Part shown: positions 40,007 to 46,909 of the stretch, in pieces
How positions within the stretch are numbered: the stretch's first letter is position 1
Layout of the letters: each line of letters opens with the position of its first letter
DNA from: a virus
Length of the DNA: 64,000 bases
Virus record (IMG/VR): IMGVR_UViG_3300001450_000027
Span: 1 to 64,000 of that record
Strand: one strand, 5' to 3'
Made by a program: the position numbers and the translations under genes
Notes under the pieces: model-generated
Databases searched by the model: none
What the model was told of the DNA's origin: nothing
Seen by the model: only the letters and a program-made list of their open reading frames with translations

Positions 40007-43000
40007 TTATGTATTGACTTTCGCGTAACCATCAACCTTTGATATGTCGATTGTGGTATCAACAACGTCTTTTAAAGAATCAAGATGCGAGATTAATATT
40101 ACAGTCTTAAATTGATTTTTAATTAATCTTAAAAGATTTGTAAAACCTTCCATGTGATCTTGATCTAAAGCAGTTGCTGGTTCATCAAGAATAAATAGTT
40201 CACTCTTTGGCAAATTCGTAACAGATATCAGTGCGAGTCTTATAGCCATTGAGGCTAGAGTTTTCTCTGCTCCGGAGCCCATAGACAGGGGGCGAGGATC
40301 ATAAGACGGGTGCTTAATCATAATGTCCAATGTCTTGTCGCTGTTAATAAAGAACACCTCGAAATCAACAATATTTTCAAGTATTTTACTGATCTCCTCA
40401 TTTAAGAGGGGAAGGCGCTTTTTGATAATTGCATACGGAATACCATTGGGGTGCATACACTGGATGAACAAATCATATGCTGTCCAGTCCTTCTCCACAT
40501 CTTCCATCTCTGCCTTTCCTTCCTTCAGGGTTTTGAGTATCTGCTTGGTAGCGCTCTCTTCTACAAGGAGATCCTGAAGTTTCTTCTTACACTTATTGAG
40601 TCTAACTTTTTTATTTTGTAAAGAATCAACTAGACCCTGCTTTTCTTCTATCAGGGCTTCAAGATTTTCAATAGCCTCACGATTATCTTCATACTCTGTA
40701 ACTTTTACATCTAGTGCTGAAACTTCGTTGATTAACAATTTAATTTTATTTTTGTTTGAAACCAAGGTCAGACTTTGAGTCTCGACCACCCTATTGGACT
40801 CTCTATGTTTGGAGATAAAAACATTATACTTCTCCATTTGATCTTCTACCGAGGATATATCTAGATCGCCTATTTCGCTCAGTAAATCGCCCCTCACAGT
40901 GTCTAGGCGCGATATACGCCCTTCAAGGTCAGGAAGGTTTTTTGCAGCAATTTTAGCATCTTTAACAAATTTGTTATCAGAGCAGTATTCGCAGTCCGGA
41001 TCGTATTTGTGATTATGAAGCATCTTTATCTTCTTTTGCAAATTGTTACGTTCTTTCGTTAATGAGGTGGCCTTAGCCTTAACATTGTTCAATTCCAAAT
41101 CCATACTTGCTTGTTGTGCTTTCGCATACTTTAAAGCCTCTATGTTTGTGCTCTTGATAATCGTCTCGCAATTTTTTATTGCTTTTTTAGCTTGCTCTAT
41201 TTTACTAGAAATATCTAAATTATTTTCTAGTAAAGTCTCTTTGTTCTTGTTCTTTTGAATTATAAGGCGGTTAACTTTATTGATATCAATAATTTCTGCC
41301 GGGATTTTGTCAATCTGGCTTGTCAACGCCAAAAAGCTAGCATTTAAATTGTTGGATTGTTCTGACAATTTATCACACAAACTATTCTGGGTTTGTCGAT
41401 CTTCTTCAATCTCTTTTATTATTTCTTGATTTTTGGCAATCTGTCGGTCCCATTGTTTCTCTTGCATTCTCTTCATGACACCACGCATCTCTGCGGCATC
41501 TTTCTTGGCCATCTTAAACTTTTTGTCAAAAATCTCAAGATCAAGAAACTTAGCAAGAATCTCTTTTCGCTTTGTTGAGCCCTCTTTAACAAAAGAGAGA
41601 GAGTCAAGTTGAGATGACATTGACGTTAGGAGGAAATCTTCAATGGTACCAAACCTCTTACGGATATTGGCATCTGTTTCATTTCGGGTAGTTCCGTTCA
41701 AACTCTCGTTGCTGGAAATTAGAGAAAAGTCCAAATCAACCTTGGCCTCTTGCGTTTCTTTACCCTTTAGTCGTTTTGTGTATTTTTCTATATTACGACA
41801 TATCTGGTATGTGTTTTCCCCAATTTGAATTTGAATTTTGCCATTGGCTTTCTGTTTGTTTTGGTTAATTATGTGTACGTTCTTTCGCTCGCCTTTCGAG
41901 GTTGAATTAAACAACGTGAATAAAAGGCTGTCAACAATACTAGACTTACCGGAATAATTACGGCCGAAGACACCAACAAGCCCGTTGAGTCTCTCAAAAT
42001 TGATTTTATTTTTTTCTCCGTAATTAAACAAGTTATCCCACTCGACTTCTTTGATTTTCCAAACAACATTTCTTGATACCTCCTCGTTTTTCTGTGCTAT
42101 AATATCGTACTTTTTATTGTGATCTAGAACTTTGTCAATTACCGAATTGTCCAGTTCCATCCCTGATAAATAGTCTTTTATATATGTTTCTTGAACTCTA
42201 ATATCTCTTAAGTTTTCCTTAAGAACTACATTGGCATATGTACCATCGTTTGAGGAAAAAGATTCTTTTCCATTTAATGTAGTAATAGAAAAAGGTCTCC
42301 AATTTGCTTCTGCTATTGCTCTTGCTTTACGGAGTTTATCCGACGGCAAGTTGGTAGACGAGACGAGACGAAGGCGGCAATTTCTTGGAACGTGTACCTC
42401 TTTTGGAATAGTCCCATCTTTATTTAGGCGTATTGTAATAAAAGGCCTTGGGTTAGATAGGTGTACCTTTTTAACCTCAAAGTCGTCTTTTGAGGTTATG
42501 TTCCACAACAAATAACCTTTCAGTGGACTTTCGCTGAACTTTTGTTGCACTAAACTCCCAGAGTAACGAACCCTCCCTTCAGGATCTAATTTTTGCTCCC
42601 GATGGATATCACCAAGCATAGCAAAGTCAAAATCTTGGAATATACTTATGTCATCGTCGCCGTGGTCCATCGCCCAATTCGCACCAGTCATACTACCAAC
42701 CATCGCACCGTGATATAAAGCGATGTTGATATCATCTGAGCTTGAGGGTTTGACCCAATTATCTCGATCAAAAATCGAAAGTACGTTGAAAATAATACCA
42801 GCGGCTGGTTTAAACTCACCAGAATCTTTTAAGTAATGAAGGTTCGGATGCTTAAGTGCGTTAACAATAGGTGTTATTGCATCTTGGCGGTCTGCATTCT
42901 TAAGGTTACCATCATGGTTGCCGGCAATAACAATTGTTGGTGCTATATTAGCAAGACCAAGCAAATATTCAGTGCAGAGTTGAAAATACTCTGGGCTAAG

Positions 43001-43156
43001 TTGGGTCTTCGTATGGGCGATATCGCCACAGACCGTAATATAATCTACTTGCTGTTCGAGTAGAGATTCATACATTTTGTCAAAGACCGCCCTGTATTCA
43101 TCATGATATTTTAAGTTCCGGATATGAATATCCGCCATATGTGCAATTTTAAACAT
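40007..43156 (-). CDS. gp46/gp47: Single-chain Mre11-Rad50 recombination nuclease (gp47-gp46 fusion)
   Basis: This 1049-residue protein joins what are two proteins in T4 (gp47 and gp46). Residues 1 to about 370 are an SbcD/Mre11 phosphoesterase with MADIHIR (D9, H11), VCGDIAHTK, AGNHDGN, LYHGAM and LGDIHREQ. Residues from about 375 are an SbcC/Rad50 ATPase: FGRNYSGKSSIVDS (Walker A, about 395-407), a long coiled coil with a zinc hook CEYC (about 722-725), signature LSMGSGAEKTLAS (about 955), Walker B LFILDEPAT (about 990) and H-loop LISHLD. It processes DNA ends for recombination-dependent replication. A helical linker joins the halves. No frameshift or stop separates them. Confidence 0.93.
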   Translation of the reverse strand: MFKIAHMADIHIRNLKYHDEYRAVFDKMYESLLEQQVDYITVCGDIAHTKTQLSPEYFQLCTEYLLGLANIAPTIVIAGNHDGNLKNADRQDAITPIVNALKHPNLHYLKDSGEFKPAAGIIFNVLSIFDRDNWVKPSSSDDINIALYHGAMVGSMTGANWAMDHGDDDISIFQDFDFAMLGDIHREQKLDPEGRVRYSGSLVQQKFSESPLKGYLLWNITSKDDFEVKKVHLSNPRPFITIRLNKDGTIPKEVHVPRNCRLRLVSSTNLPSDKLRKARAIAEANWRPFSITTLNGKESFSSNDGTYANVVLKENLRDIRVQETYIKDYLSGMELDNSVIDKVLDHNKKYDIIAQKNEEVSRNVVWKIKEVEWDNLFNYGEKNKINFERLNGLVGVFGRNYSGKSSIVDSLLFTLFNSTSKGERKNVHIINQNKQKANGKIQIQIGENTYQICRNIEKYTKRLKGKETQEAKVDLDFSLISSNESLNGTTRNETDANIRKRFGTIEDFLLTSMSSQLDSLSFVKEGSTKRKEILAKFLDLEIFDKKFKMAKKDAAEMRGVMKRMQEKQWDRQIAKNQEIIKEIEEDRQTQNSLCDKLSEQSNNLNASFLALTSQIDKIPAEIIDINKVNRLIIQKNKNKETLLENNLDISSKIEQAKKAIKNCETIIKSTNIEALKYAKAQQASMDLELNNVKAKATSLTKERNNLQKKIKMLHNHKYDPDCEYCSDNKFVKDAKIAAKNLPDLEGRISRLDTVRGDLLSEIGDLDISSVEDQMEKYNVFISKHRESNRVVETQSLTLVSNKNKIKLLINEVSALDVKVTEYEDNREAIENLEALIEEKQGLVDSLQNKKVRLNKCKKKLQDLLVEESATKQILKTLKEGKAEMEDVEKDWTAYDLFIQCMHPNGIPYAIIKKRLPLLNEEISKILENIVDFEVFFINSDKTLDIMIKHPSYDPRPLSMGSGAEKTLASMAIRLALISVTNLPKSELFILDEPATALDQDHMEGFTNLLRLIKNQFKTVILISHLDSLKDVVDTTIDISKVDGYAKVNT

Positions 43157-43164
43157 TTATCCTC

Positions 43165-43377
43165 CTATCGGATTGTTATGCGACCGTCAGTACCTGATGC
43201 TCCACCAATATGGTATTCAAGCCTATACGTGTCTATGATTTTCGCTACAAGTCTTTTCATCTCATCTGACTTGCCTGTTACAATTGTCATCCGTTTGCCC
43301 CAGTTCTCGTTTATAAACCGGTGACATTTGATGACAACTTCTTCATAATTCGCTCCATGTAAATCTAATTCTCTCAC
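43165..43377 (-). CDS. Mini Smr-domain protein
   Basis: This 70-residue protein consists of a Smr domain, as found at the end of MutS2. It begins MRELDLHGANYEEV with the LDLHG motif, then a helix ending FINENW, the IVTGKSDEMKRLVAK strand-helix and a closing GRITIR. Smr domains act as nucleases or nucleic-acid binders (DNA junctions or collided-ribosome mRNA). It stands alone, lies between the primase and recombination-nuclease genes, and overlaps the primase by 4 bp. The TGRxHS-type motif is degenerate here (TGKSDEM), so nuclease activity is unsure. Confidence 0.8.
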   Translation of the reverse strand: MRELDLHGANYEEVVIKCHRFINENWGKRMTIVTGKSDEMKRLVAKIIDTYRLEYHIGGASGTDGRITIR

Positions 43378-44312
43378 ATTATCCTCCTAAGCTCATCCAT
43401 CAAAAAATAATCATCATGGTCAATCGCTTGTGCCATTTGCTTTCGAGATGCAAAAATCCGTGGCGGCATTTCGGCAATGTCCTCAAAGCCACTCGTATCA
43501 ATCTTGTATAACTCAATATCATAGTATAGCATATTTTTAATGATTTGTCCAGTCTTTTTTTCAACATCTTGATCAAAAGCTAGATAAACCGGGGTGTCGT
43601 TGAGAGCGATTGCTTGGAATAGCTTTGCTTTGTCTCGGAGAGTAGAGCCCAACACAGGGATGGCGTTTTCCCCGGCCGAAATAGCATCAAAAACCCCTTC
43701 TACTAAGACTATCGGTTCATCCCAGTCTACATATAATTCGTTGAAAATTATGTCCCTTTCTGCCGGAGGGTTGAGGTACCTCCATTTGTGGCCGACGTAA
43801 GATCTGGCGATAAAATAATTTATGTCCCCTTTGTTATTGAAGGAAGGTATGATAGTGCGACCCCCGTAACGACCCTCGGGACAGTAGCCAATCTTCCATC
43901 GCAGAATCTCTTTCTTACCGATATCTCTGCTTTTGAGGTAATCGAGAGCTTTCTTCGAAGACCGAGGCAGATGCTTGTTGCAGAGCGAAATGAATTCCTC
44001 TGGTAAGGAGATCACCTGCTCTTCTTCTATGTTGTTGATTTCATTGAAGATTTGGTCAAACTCTGATAGGTCGAGTCTGCCTTCAAGCTCAAGCCACTTC
44101 TGTCTTTGTTGGTAGGTTCCGAACTTGCGGACGATACGATAAATACTTTTACCAGTGCGATCACAAATCCAACATTTGAAAAAGCCCTTCTTATAATTCA
44201 GGGACATCTTCTTCTTATGATGATTACAATACGGGCAATGATATAAAAATTCGGAATTACTTTGCCTTGGGCTTCCTAAGATTTCAGACATTATTTTAAT
44301 CTTTTCTTCCAT
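43374..44312 (-). CDS. DNA primase with zinc finger and TOPRIM domain (gp61/DnaG-like)
   Basis: This 312-residue primase makes RNA primers for lagging-strand synthesis. The N-terminal zinc finger has CPYCNHH (about residue 26) paired with CWICDRTG (about residue 47). A DnaG-type catalytic core follows, with IGYCPEGRYGGRTIIPSF, and the TOPRIM motifs IVLVEGVFDAISAG (Glu near 205) and VYLAFDQDVEKK (D-x-D). The length is close to T4 gp61 (342). GGAGGTGA is 4 nt before the ATG. It overlaps both neighbours by a few bases and belongs to the replication block downstream of a host-like promoter at 45288-45315. Confidence 0.9.
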   Translation of the reverse strand: MEEKIKIMSEILGSPRQSNSEFLYHCPYCNHHKKKMSLNYKKGFFKCWICDRTGKSIYRIVRKFGTYQQRQKWLELEGRLDLSEFDQIFNEINNIEEEQVISLPEEFISLCNKHLPRSSKKALDYLKSRDIGKKEILRWKIGYCPEGRYGGRTIIPSFNNKGDINYFIARSYVGHKWRYLNPPAERDIIFNELYVDWDEPIVLVEGVFDAISAGENAIPVLGSTLRDKAKLFQAIALNDTPVYLAFDQDVEKKTGQIIKNMLYYDIELYKIDTSGFEDIAEMPPRIFASRKQMAQAIDHDDYFLMDELRRIM

Positions 44313-44478
44313 CTATCACCTCCAGTCTTTCTGCTTGTGTGGTTGTGTAATACCATTGTCCGTTGATATCATCCCACACCACCACAACATGCCCGGTTTT
44401 TTTTATTTGCTTTATGGTTCCAAATGCTTCATCGTATTTCCACATAGGGGACATTCTAACTCTATCACCGACTTTCAT
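44296..44478 (-). CDS. KIGD-family mini-protein 1 (SH3/KOW-like)
   Basis: This 60-residue protein begins MKVGDRVRMSPMWKYDEAFG, then TIKQIKKTGHVVVVWDD and ends YYTTTQAERLEVIDGRKD. The pattern of a K-(V/I)-G-D-x-V start, a central V-x-V-x-W strand and a final (L/Y)-L/E-V-I is shared with the next two genes and with 48528-48704, so these are tandem paralogues. The layout is that of a single KOW- or SH3-like barrel. It overlaps the primase gene by 17 bp. Function unknown; such folds bind nucleic acid or peptides. Confidence 0.65.
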   Translation of the reverse strand: MKVGDRVRMSPMWKYDEAFGTIKQIKKTGHVVVVWDDINGQWYYTTTQAERLEVIDGRKD

Positions 44479-44632
44479 TTATCACCTTCAAGTATTTCTT
44501 TTCTTCGAATTCTAGTCTTGGCATATCATCACAAAACCATTTGACAACGATCGTTTCACCTAATAGATGTACTATCTTTCCTTCGCCTAACGCAGGTTTC
44601 CACTTTCTTATAACACTATCACCGATTTTCAT
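44465..44632 (-). CDS. KIGD-family mini-protein 2 (SH3/KOW-like)
   Basis: This 55-residue gene starts at ATG 44632 and stops at 44465, overlapping its neighbours on both sides by about 14 bases. It encodes MKIGDSVIRKWKPALGEGK, then VHLLGETIVVKWFCDDM and a closing EKKYLKVINESR. The match to mini-proteins 1, 3 and 4 in KIGD start, central VxW strand and ending makes it a real gene despite its small size. Single-barrel fold inferred. Confidence 0.65.
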   Translation of the reverse strand: MKIGDSVIRKWKPALGEGKIVHLLGETIVVKWFCDDMPRLEFEEKKYLKVINESR

Positions 44633-44804
44633 TTATTACCTCCAAGTATTCTGATTCGTAGCTTTGTGAATAATCACCGTCTGACCATAGTACAGCTACA
44701 AACGATTTTATAATTTTGCTCTCTCTAATAAACCTAATGGGATCTGAGACTATAATCCCTATTCTTCCTGAATATTTACCTTTAACCAGATCACCAATTT
44801 TCAC
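44619..44804 (-). CDS. KIGD-family mini-protein 3 (SH3/KOW-like)
   Basis: This 61-residue protein starts at GTG 44804, chosen because GGAGG lies 5 nt upstream and the sequence then reads (M)KIGDLVKGKYSGRIGIIV like its paralogues. The rest is FVAVLWSDGDYSQSYESEYL with EVINENR at the end. It has the clearest KOW-like G-x-I-G-I-I-V motif of the set. It overlaps the upstream gene by a GTGA junction, so translation is probably coupled. The run of three overlapping paralogues suggests tandem duplication. Confidence 0.65.
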   Translation of the reverse strand: MKIGDLVKGKYSGRIGIIVSDPIRFIRESKIIKSFVAVLWSDGDYSQSYESEYLEVINENR

Positions 44805-45265
44805 TGGGGCCTCCACCAATTTGGTGGCTGTGTTTTCCACTTTGCAAAGCGAGCCTTCTCGCCATGATAATAGGCACGATACGCAGTCACAGCACAAGGA
44901 TTTTTGTACTCTACTGGCATTGCTTGCGCGAAGGGCAACAGACCTGTGCTTGGAAGGTTGATGGTAAGAGAGCCGCACCACTCAATATGTTGCTGTGATT
45001 TATGAATCTTGCCATAGCGTTTAGTGTATTCGTGGCATAGTGCCATACCATGTTTAACAAGCCAATCCCAATTTTGCTTGGACTTAGCAGCCCACAGCGT
45101 ACAAGGATGTTTTTTGTGTGTGGCTTTGTATGGGGCGGTGAAGTCATTAGCATGTGCAATGGTGCAAAGCATTTGTGCTGTCTCAAGGATCATTTTGACA
45201 ACGTGCTTATCACATTGCATTTGGGCTGCAATACTTGGATCTGTATGTAAAACAAAAATATTCAT
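44801..45265 (-). CDS. Conserved phage protein of unknown function (HCDKHVVKMI-type)
   Basis: This 154-residue protein starts at ATG 45265 (GGAGG 4 nt upstream). It starts MNIFVLHTDPSIAAQMQCDK followed by HVVKMILETAQMLC, KATHKKHPCTLWAAKSKQNW and HEYTKRYGKIHKS. I associate this His/Cys-patterned sequence with a family common in cyanophages and other marine myophages, usually unannotated. The many conserved His, Lys and Trp suggest an enzyme or nucleic-acid-binding role, but I cannot name one. It is the first gene downstream of a TTGACA-N16-TATATT promoter, so it likely leads the early replication transcript. Confidence 0.6.
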   Translation of the reverse strand: MNIFVLHTDPSIAAQMQCDKHVVKMILETAQMLCTIAHANDFTAPYKATHKKHPCTLWAAKSKQNWDWLVKHGMALCHEYTKRYGKIHKSQQHIEWCGSLTINLPSTGLLPFAQAMPVEYKNPCAVTAYRAYYHGEKARFAKWKTQPPNWWRPQ

Positions 45266-45287
45266 GGTACCTCCGATGTACTCTTGG

Positions 45288-45315
45288 AATATAACACGTT
45301 TGTTAAACTTGTCAA
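45288..45315 (-). promoter_or_regulatory. Sigma70-like promoter for the replication block
   Basis: The coding strand has -35 TTGACA (45315-45310), a 16-nt spacer and -10 TATATT (45293-45288). The expected start site lies about 16 nt before the ATG at 45265. It would drive the mini-proteins, primase, Smr protein and recombination nuclease. Confidence 0.65.
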
Positions 45316-45320
45316 ATAAC

Positions 45321-45923
45321 TTATTTGCTCTTTGGGGTAACACCGCTTCTAAGAGCGATCTCGCAAATATGCTCCAATCTCTCGATATGCTCAAAAGCAT
45401 CCCATGGGTTTTTTCCCACTGAGCACACACCGTGAGCGGCTTGTCCAACAATATCATAGATAATTTTGCGGTCCTTAGTCATGGCACCATACGTTGCAAA
45501 AGCCAATTCGGAACTCGTTACAGGCAAAACAGGAACTGAGGGACCCACCCTCGTATACCTGCTGACTTCAGGAAACTCTGCTGCTAGTATTTGAAGATCC
45601 CAGCCGGCATACATTGCTGCAATGATATTTGTTGGGTGAAGATGTACAACCGCCCTTGTAGCTTTGTAACTTCTCTGTAGCATCAAATGCATCTCCAATT
45701 CACCGGAAGGTTTAGAGTTGTTTTCTCCAAGAACATAGTGGTCAGTGTTGTCGAACGCCACCTTTAACATGTGTTCTGGGTGTATAATCGTTTTGCGCCA
45801 ACCTGATGGTGTAATGTACATGGTGTCTTTCCCATGACGACAAAGAGAGATGTTGCCATCTCTCGTGGTTATCCAGCCCTTCTCATACGCTGTTCTCATC
45901 ACATCGCCCATTGCCGTTAGCAT
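45321..45923 (-). CDS. Class II aldolase/adducin family protein
   Basis: This 200-residue protein has the fold signature of class II aldolases (fuculose-phosphate and ribulose-phosphate types): GWITTRDGNISLC and MYITPSGWRK for substrate and phosphate binding, the catalytic-type Glu in SGELEMH (about residue 75), the zinc ligands in VVHLHPTN (H94, H96), and a third His in AAHGVCSVG (H164), ending ERLEHICEIAL. All expected residues appear present. Sugar-phosphate cleavage or epimerisation is the family activity; the substrate is unknown. ATG 45923 is chosen because AAAGGAAA precedes it; a GTG at 45953 has no such site. A host-metabolism gene of the phage. Confidence 0.85.
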   Translation of the reverse strand: MLTAMGDVMRTAYEKGWITTRDGNISLCRHGKDTMYITPSGWRKTIIHPEHMLKVAFDNTDHYVLGENNSKPSGELEMHLMLQRSYKATRAVVHLHPTNIIAAMYAGWDLQILAAEFPEVSRYTRVGPSVPVLPVTSSELAFATYGAMTKDRKIIYDIVGQAAHGVCSVGKNPWDAFEHIERLEHICEIALRSGVTPKSK

Positions 45924-45925
45924 TT

Positions 45926-46345
45926 TTAGTTTCCTTTGTTCTTCTCTTGCCACTCATGCGATATCTCGTCTTTTGCGATTGGGCCGCCTTTCGCCCACGT
46001 TCTACAAGCACGAGCACTATGGCACTTGAAATGGTGCATCCAACAATACCCCAGCCTACCGTCGTCATCTGATACAGGGCCGGGCATACACTTGTCCATT
46101 CTTGGGCTGATGTCGAAAGCGACACAGTTGCCACAAAGAGACTTTTTTGCTGCTTCTTCTTCAGTATTCCAATAATCCGCGATCTCTTTCCAGTAGCTGC
46201 CGGGCTGGTCAACGTTAAGAGGACCGTACTGTATGTGCTCGGCTTTGATTGCTGCGTCTCTGTTTTTAGTATTCAACTCAAGATCTTGGGTTGCTTCCGG
46301 GCATAATATCTTTTTTATTGCTTTTATGATTTTAACTCTTATCAT
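45926..46345 (-). CDS. Cysteine-rich metal-binding protein, conserved in marine phages
   Basis: This 139-residue protein has a basic N-terminus (MIRVKIIKAIKKI), PGSYWKEIADYWNTEEEAAK, then a Cys/His-rich core: LCGNCVAFD, RMDKCMPG, GYCWMHHFKCHSARACRTW and a GGPI ending. Six core Cys with CxxC spacing suggest an iron-sulfur or zinc site. I have the impression this family is frequent in marine phage genomes without known function. It lies 3 bp from the aldolase gene, so the two may be co-expressed; an electron-transfer role is speculation. Confidence 0.6.
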   Translation of the reverse strand: MIRVKIIKAIKKILCPEATQDLELNTKNRDAAIKAEHIQYGPLNVDQPGSYWKEIADYWNTEEEAAKKSLCGNCVAFDISPRMDKCMPGPVSDDDGRLGYCWMHHFKCHSARACRTWAKGGPIAKDEISHEWQEKNKGN

Positions 46346-46348
46346 GTT

Positions 46349-46909
46349 TTATTCCTCAGCTACTGATTTAGAACCACGGCACTTCCATTTCTTTCTGGAC
46401 AGGGTATTGGCACAAGGTGGGTTTTTACATTTTTTAATTTTTGCGGATCTCGCACAGTAGGCATCACCCTTCTTTGTGCCGGGTCTGATTCTATCTCCCC
46501 CGCCTTTGGCTTGCCCTTTTTGTCCGAATGAGCGACACTTACCGTCAACCCTTTTTGCGAAACGTTTGCCCTTAGAAGGTTTACAAGCCTTCTTTTCTTC
46601 TTCATCAAGCTCGTCTTCTTTTAGGACCTTGTCAATCCTATCGGCTTGGCCTTTATGCATTTTCGAGGCATTCTTCAACTCGTCCTCAATATCTTCGAGT
46701 TCGCCCTCCTCATCATCGGTCACCTCTTCCTTTACATCTTTCCAGATTTCGCCCTTGCGGCACCTAACAACGGCGCCAGAGGCGTAGGCAGAAGGCCACA
46801 CATCATATTTACGTTTAGCAATACGAGTACAGCGATCATCCTTCTCGGAAAGGACCGCGCTTATCTCTTGCTCTATAATTCTTGCTACTTCTTCGCTTGT
46901 AAGATTCAT
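46349..46909 (-). CDS. Leader-bearing Cys-rich virion or effector protein
   Basis: This 186-residue protein starts MNLTSEEVARIIEQEISAVL, a member of the leader-like peptide set (I-E-Q-E where a cut could occur). Next comes a small motif KYDVWPSAYASGAVVRCRKG, recurrent in marine viral proteins, then an acidic helical linker (VTDDEEGELEDIEDELKNAS) and a basic Cys-rich C-terminal domain (CRSFGQKGQAK, DAYCARSAKIKKC, LSRKKWKCRG). The ATG at 46909 starts the leader exactly; an ATG at 46924 would add five residues. It overlaps the next upstream gene by 4 bp. Packaging into the head and injection is a hypothesis. Confidence 0.5.
   Translation of the reverse strand: MNLTSEEVARIIEQEISAVLSEKDDRCTRIAKRKYDVWPSAYASGAVVRCRKGEIWKDVKEEVTDDEEGELEDIEDELKNASKMHKGQADRIDKVLKEDELDEEEKKACKPSKGKRFAKRVDGKCRSFGQKGQAKGGGDRIRPGTKKGDAYCARSAKIKKCKNPPCANTLSRKKWKCRGSKSVAEE

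Noticed and set aside
40192-42174. ACTATTTA matches at 40192-40199 and 42167-42174 inside the recombination nuclease gene
   Set aside because: They fall in codons for the Walker B region and a KDYLSG stretch and are not before a gene start, so treated as chance matches.
45266-45457. Longer N-terminus of the 154-residue protein
   Set aside because: It would overlap the aldolase gene and pass through the TTGACA/TATATT promoter. ATG 45265 has GGAGG 4 nt upstream.
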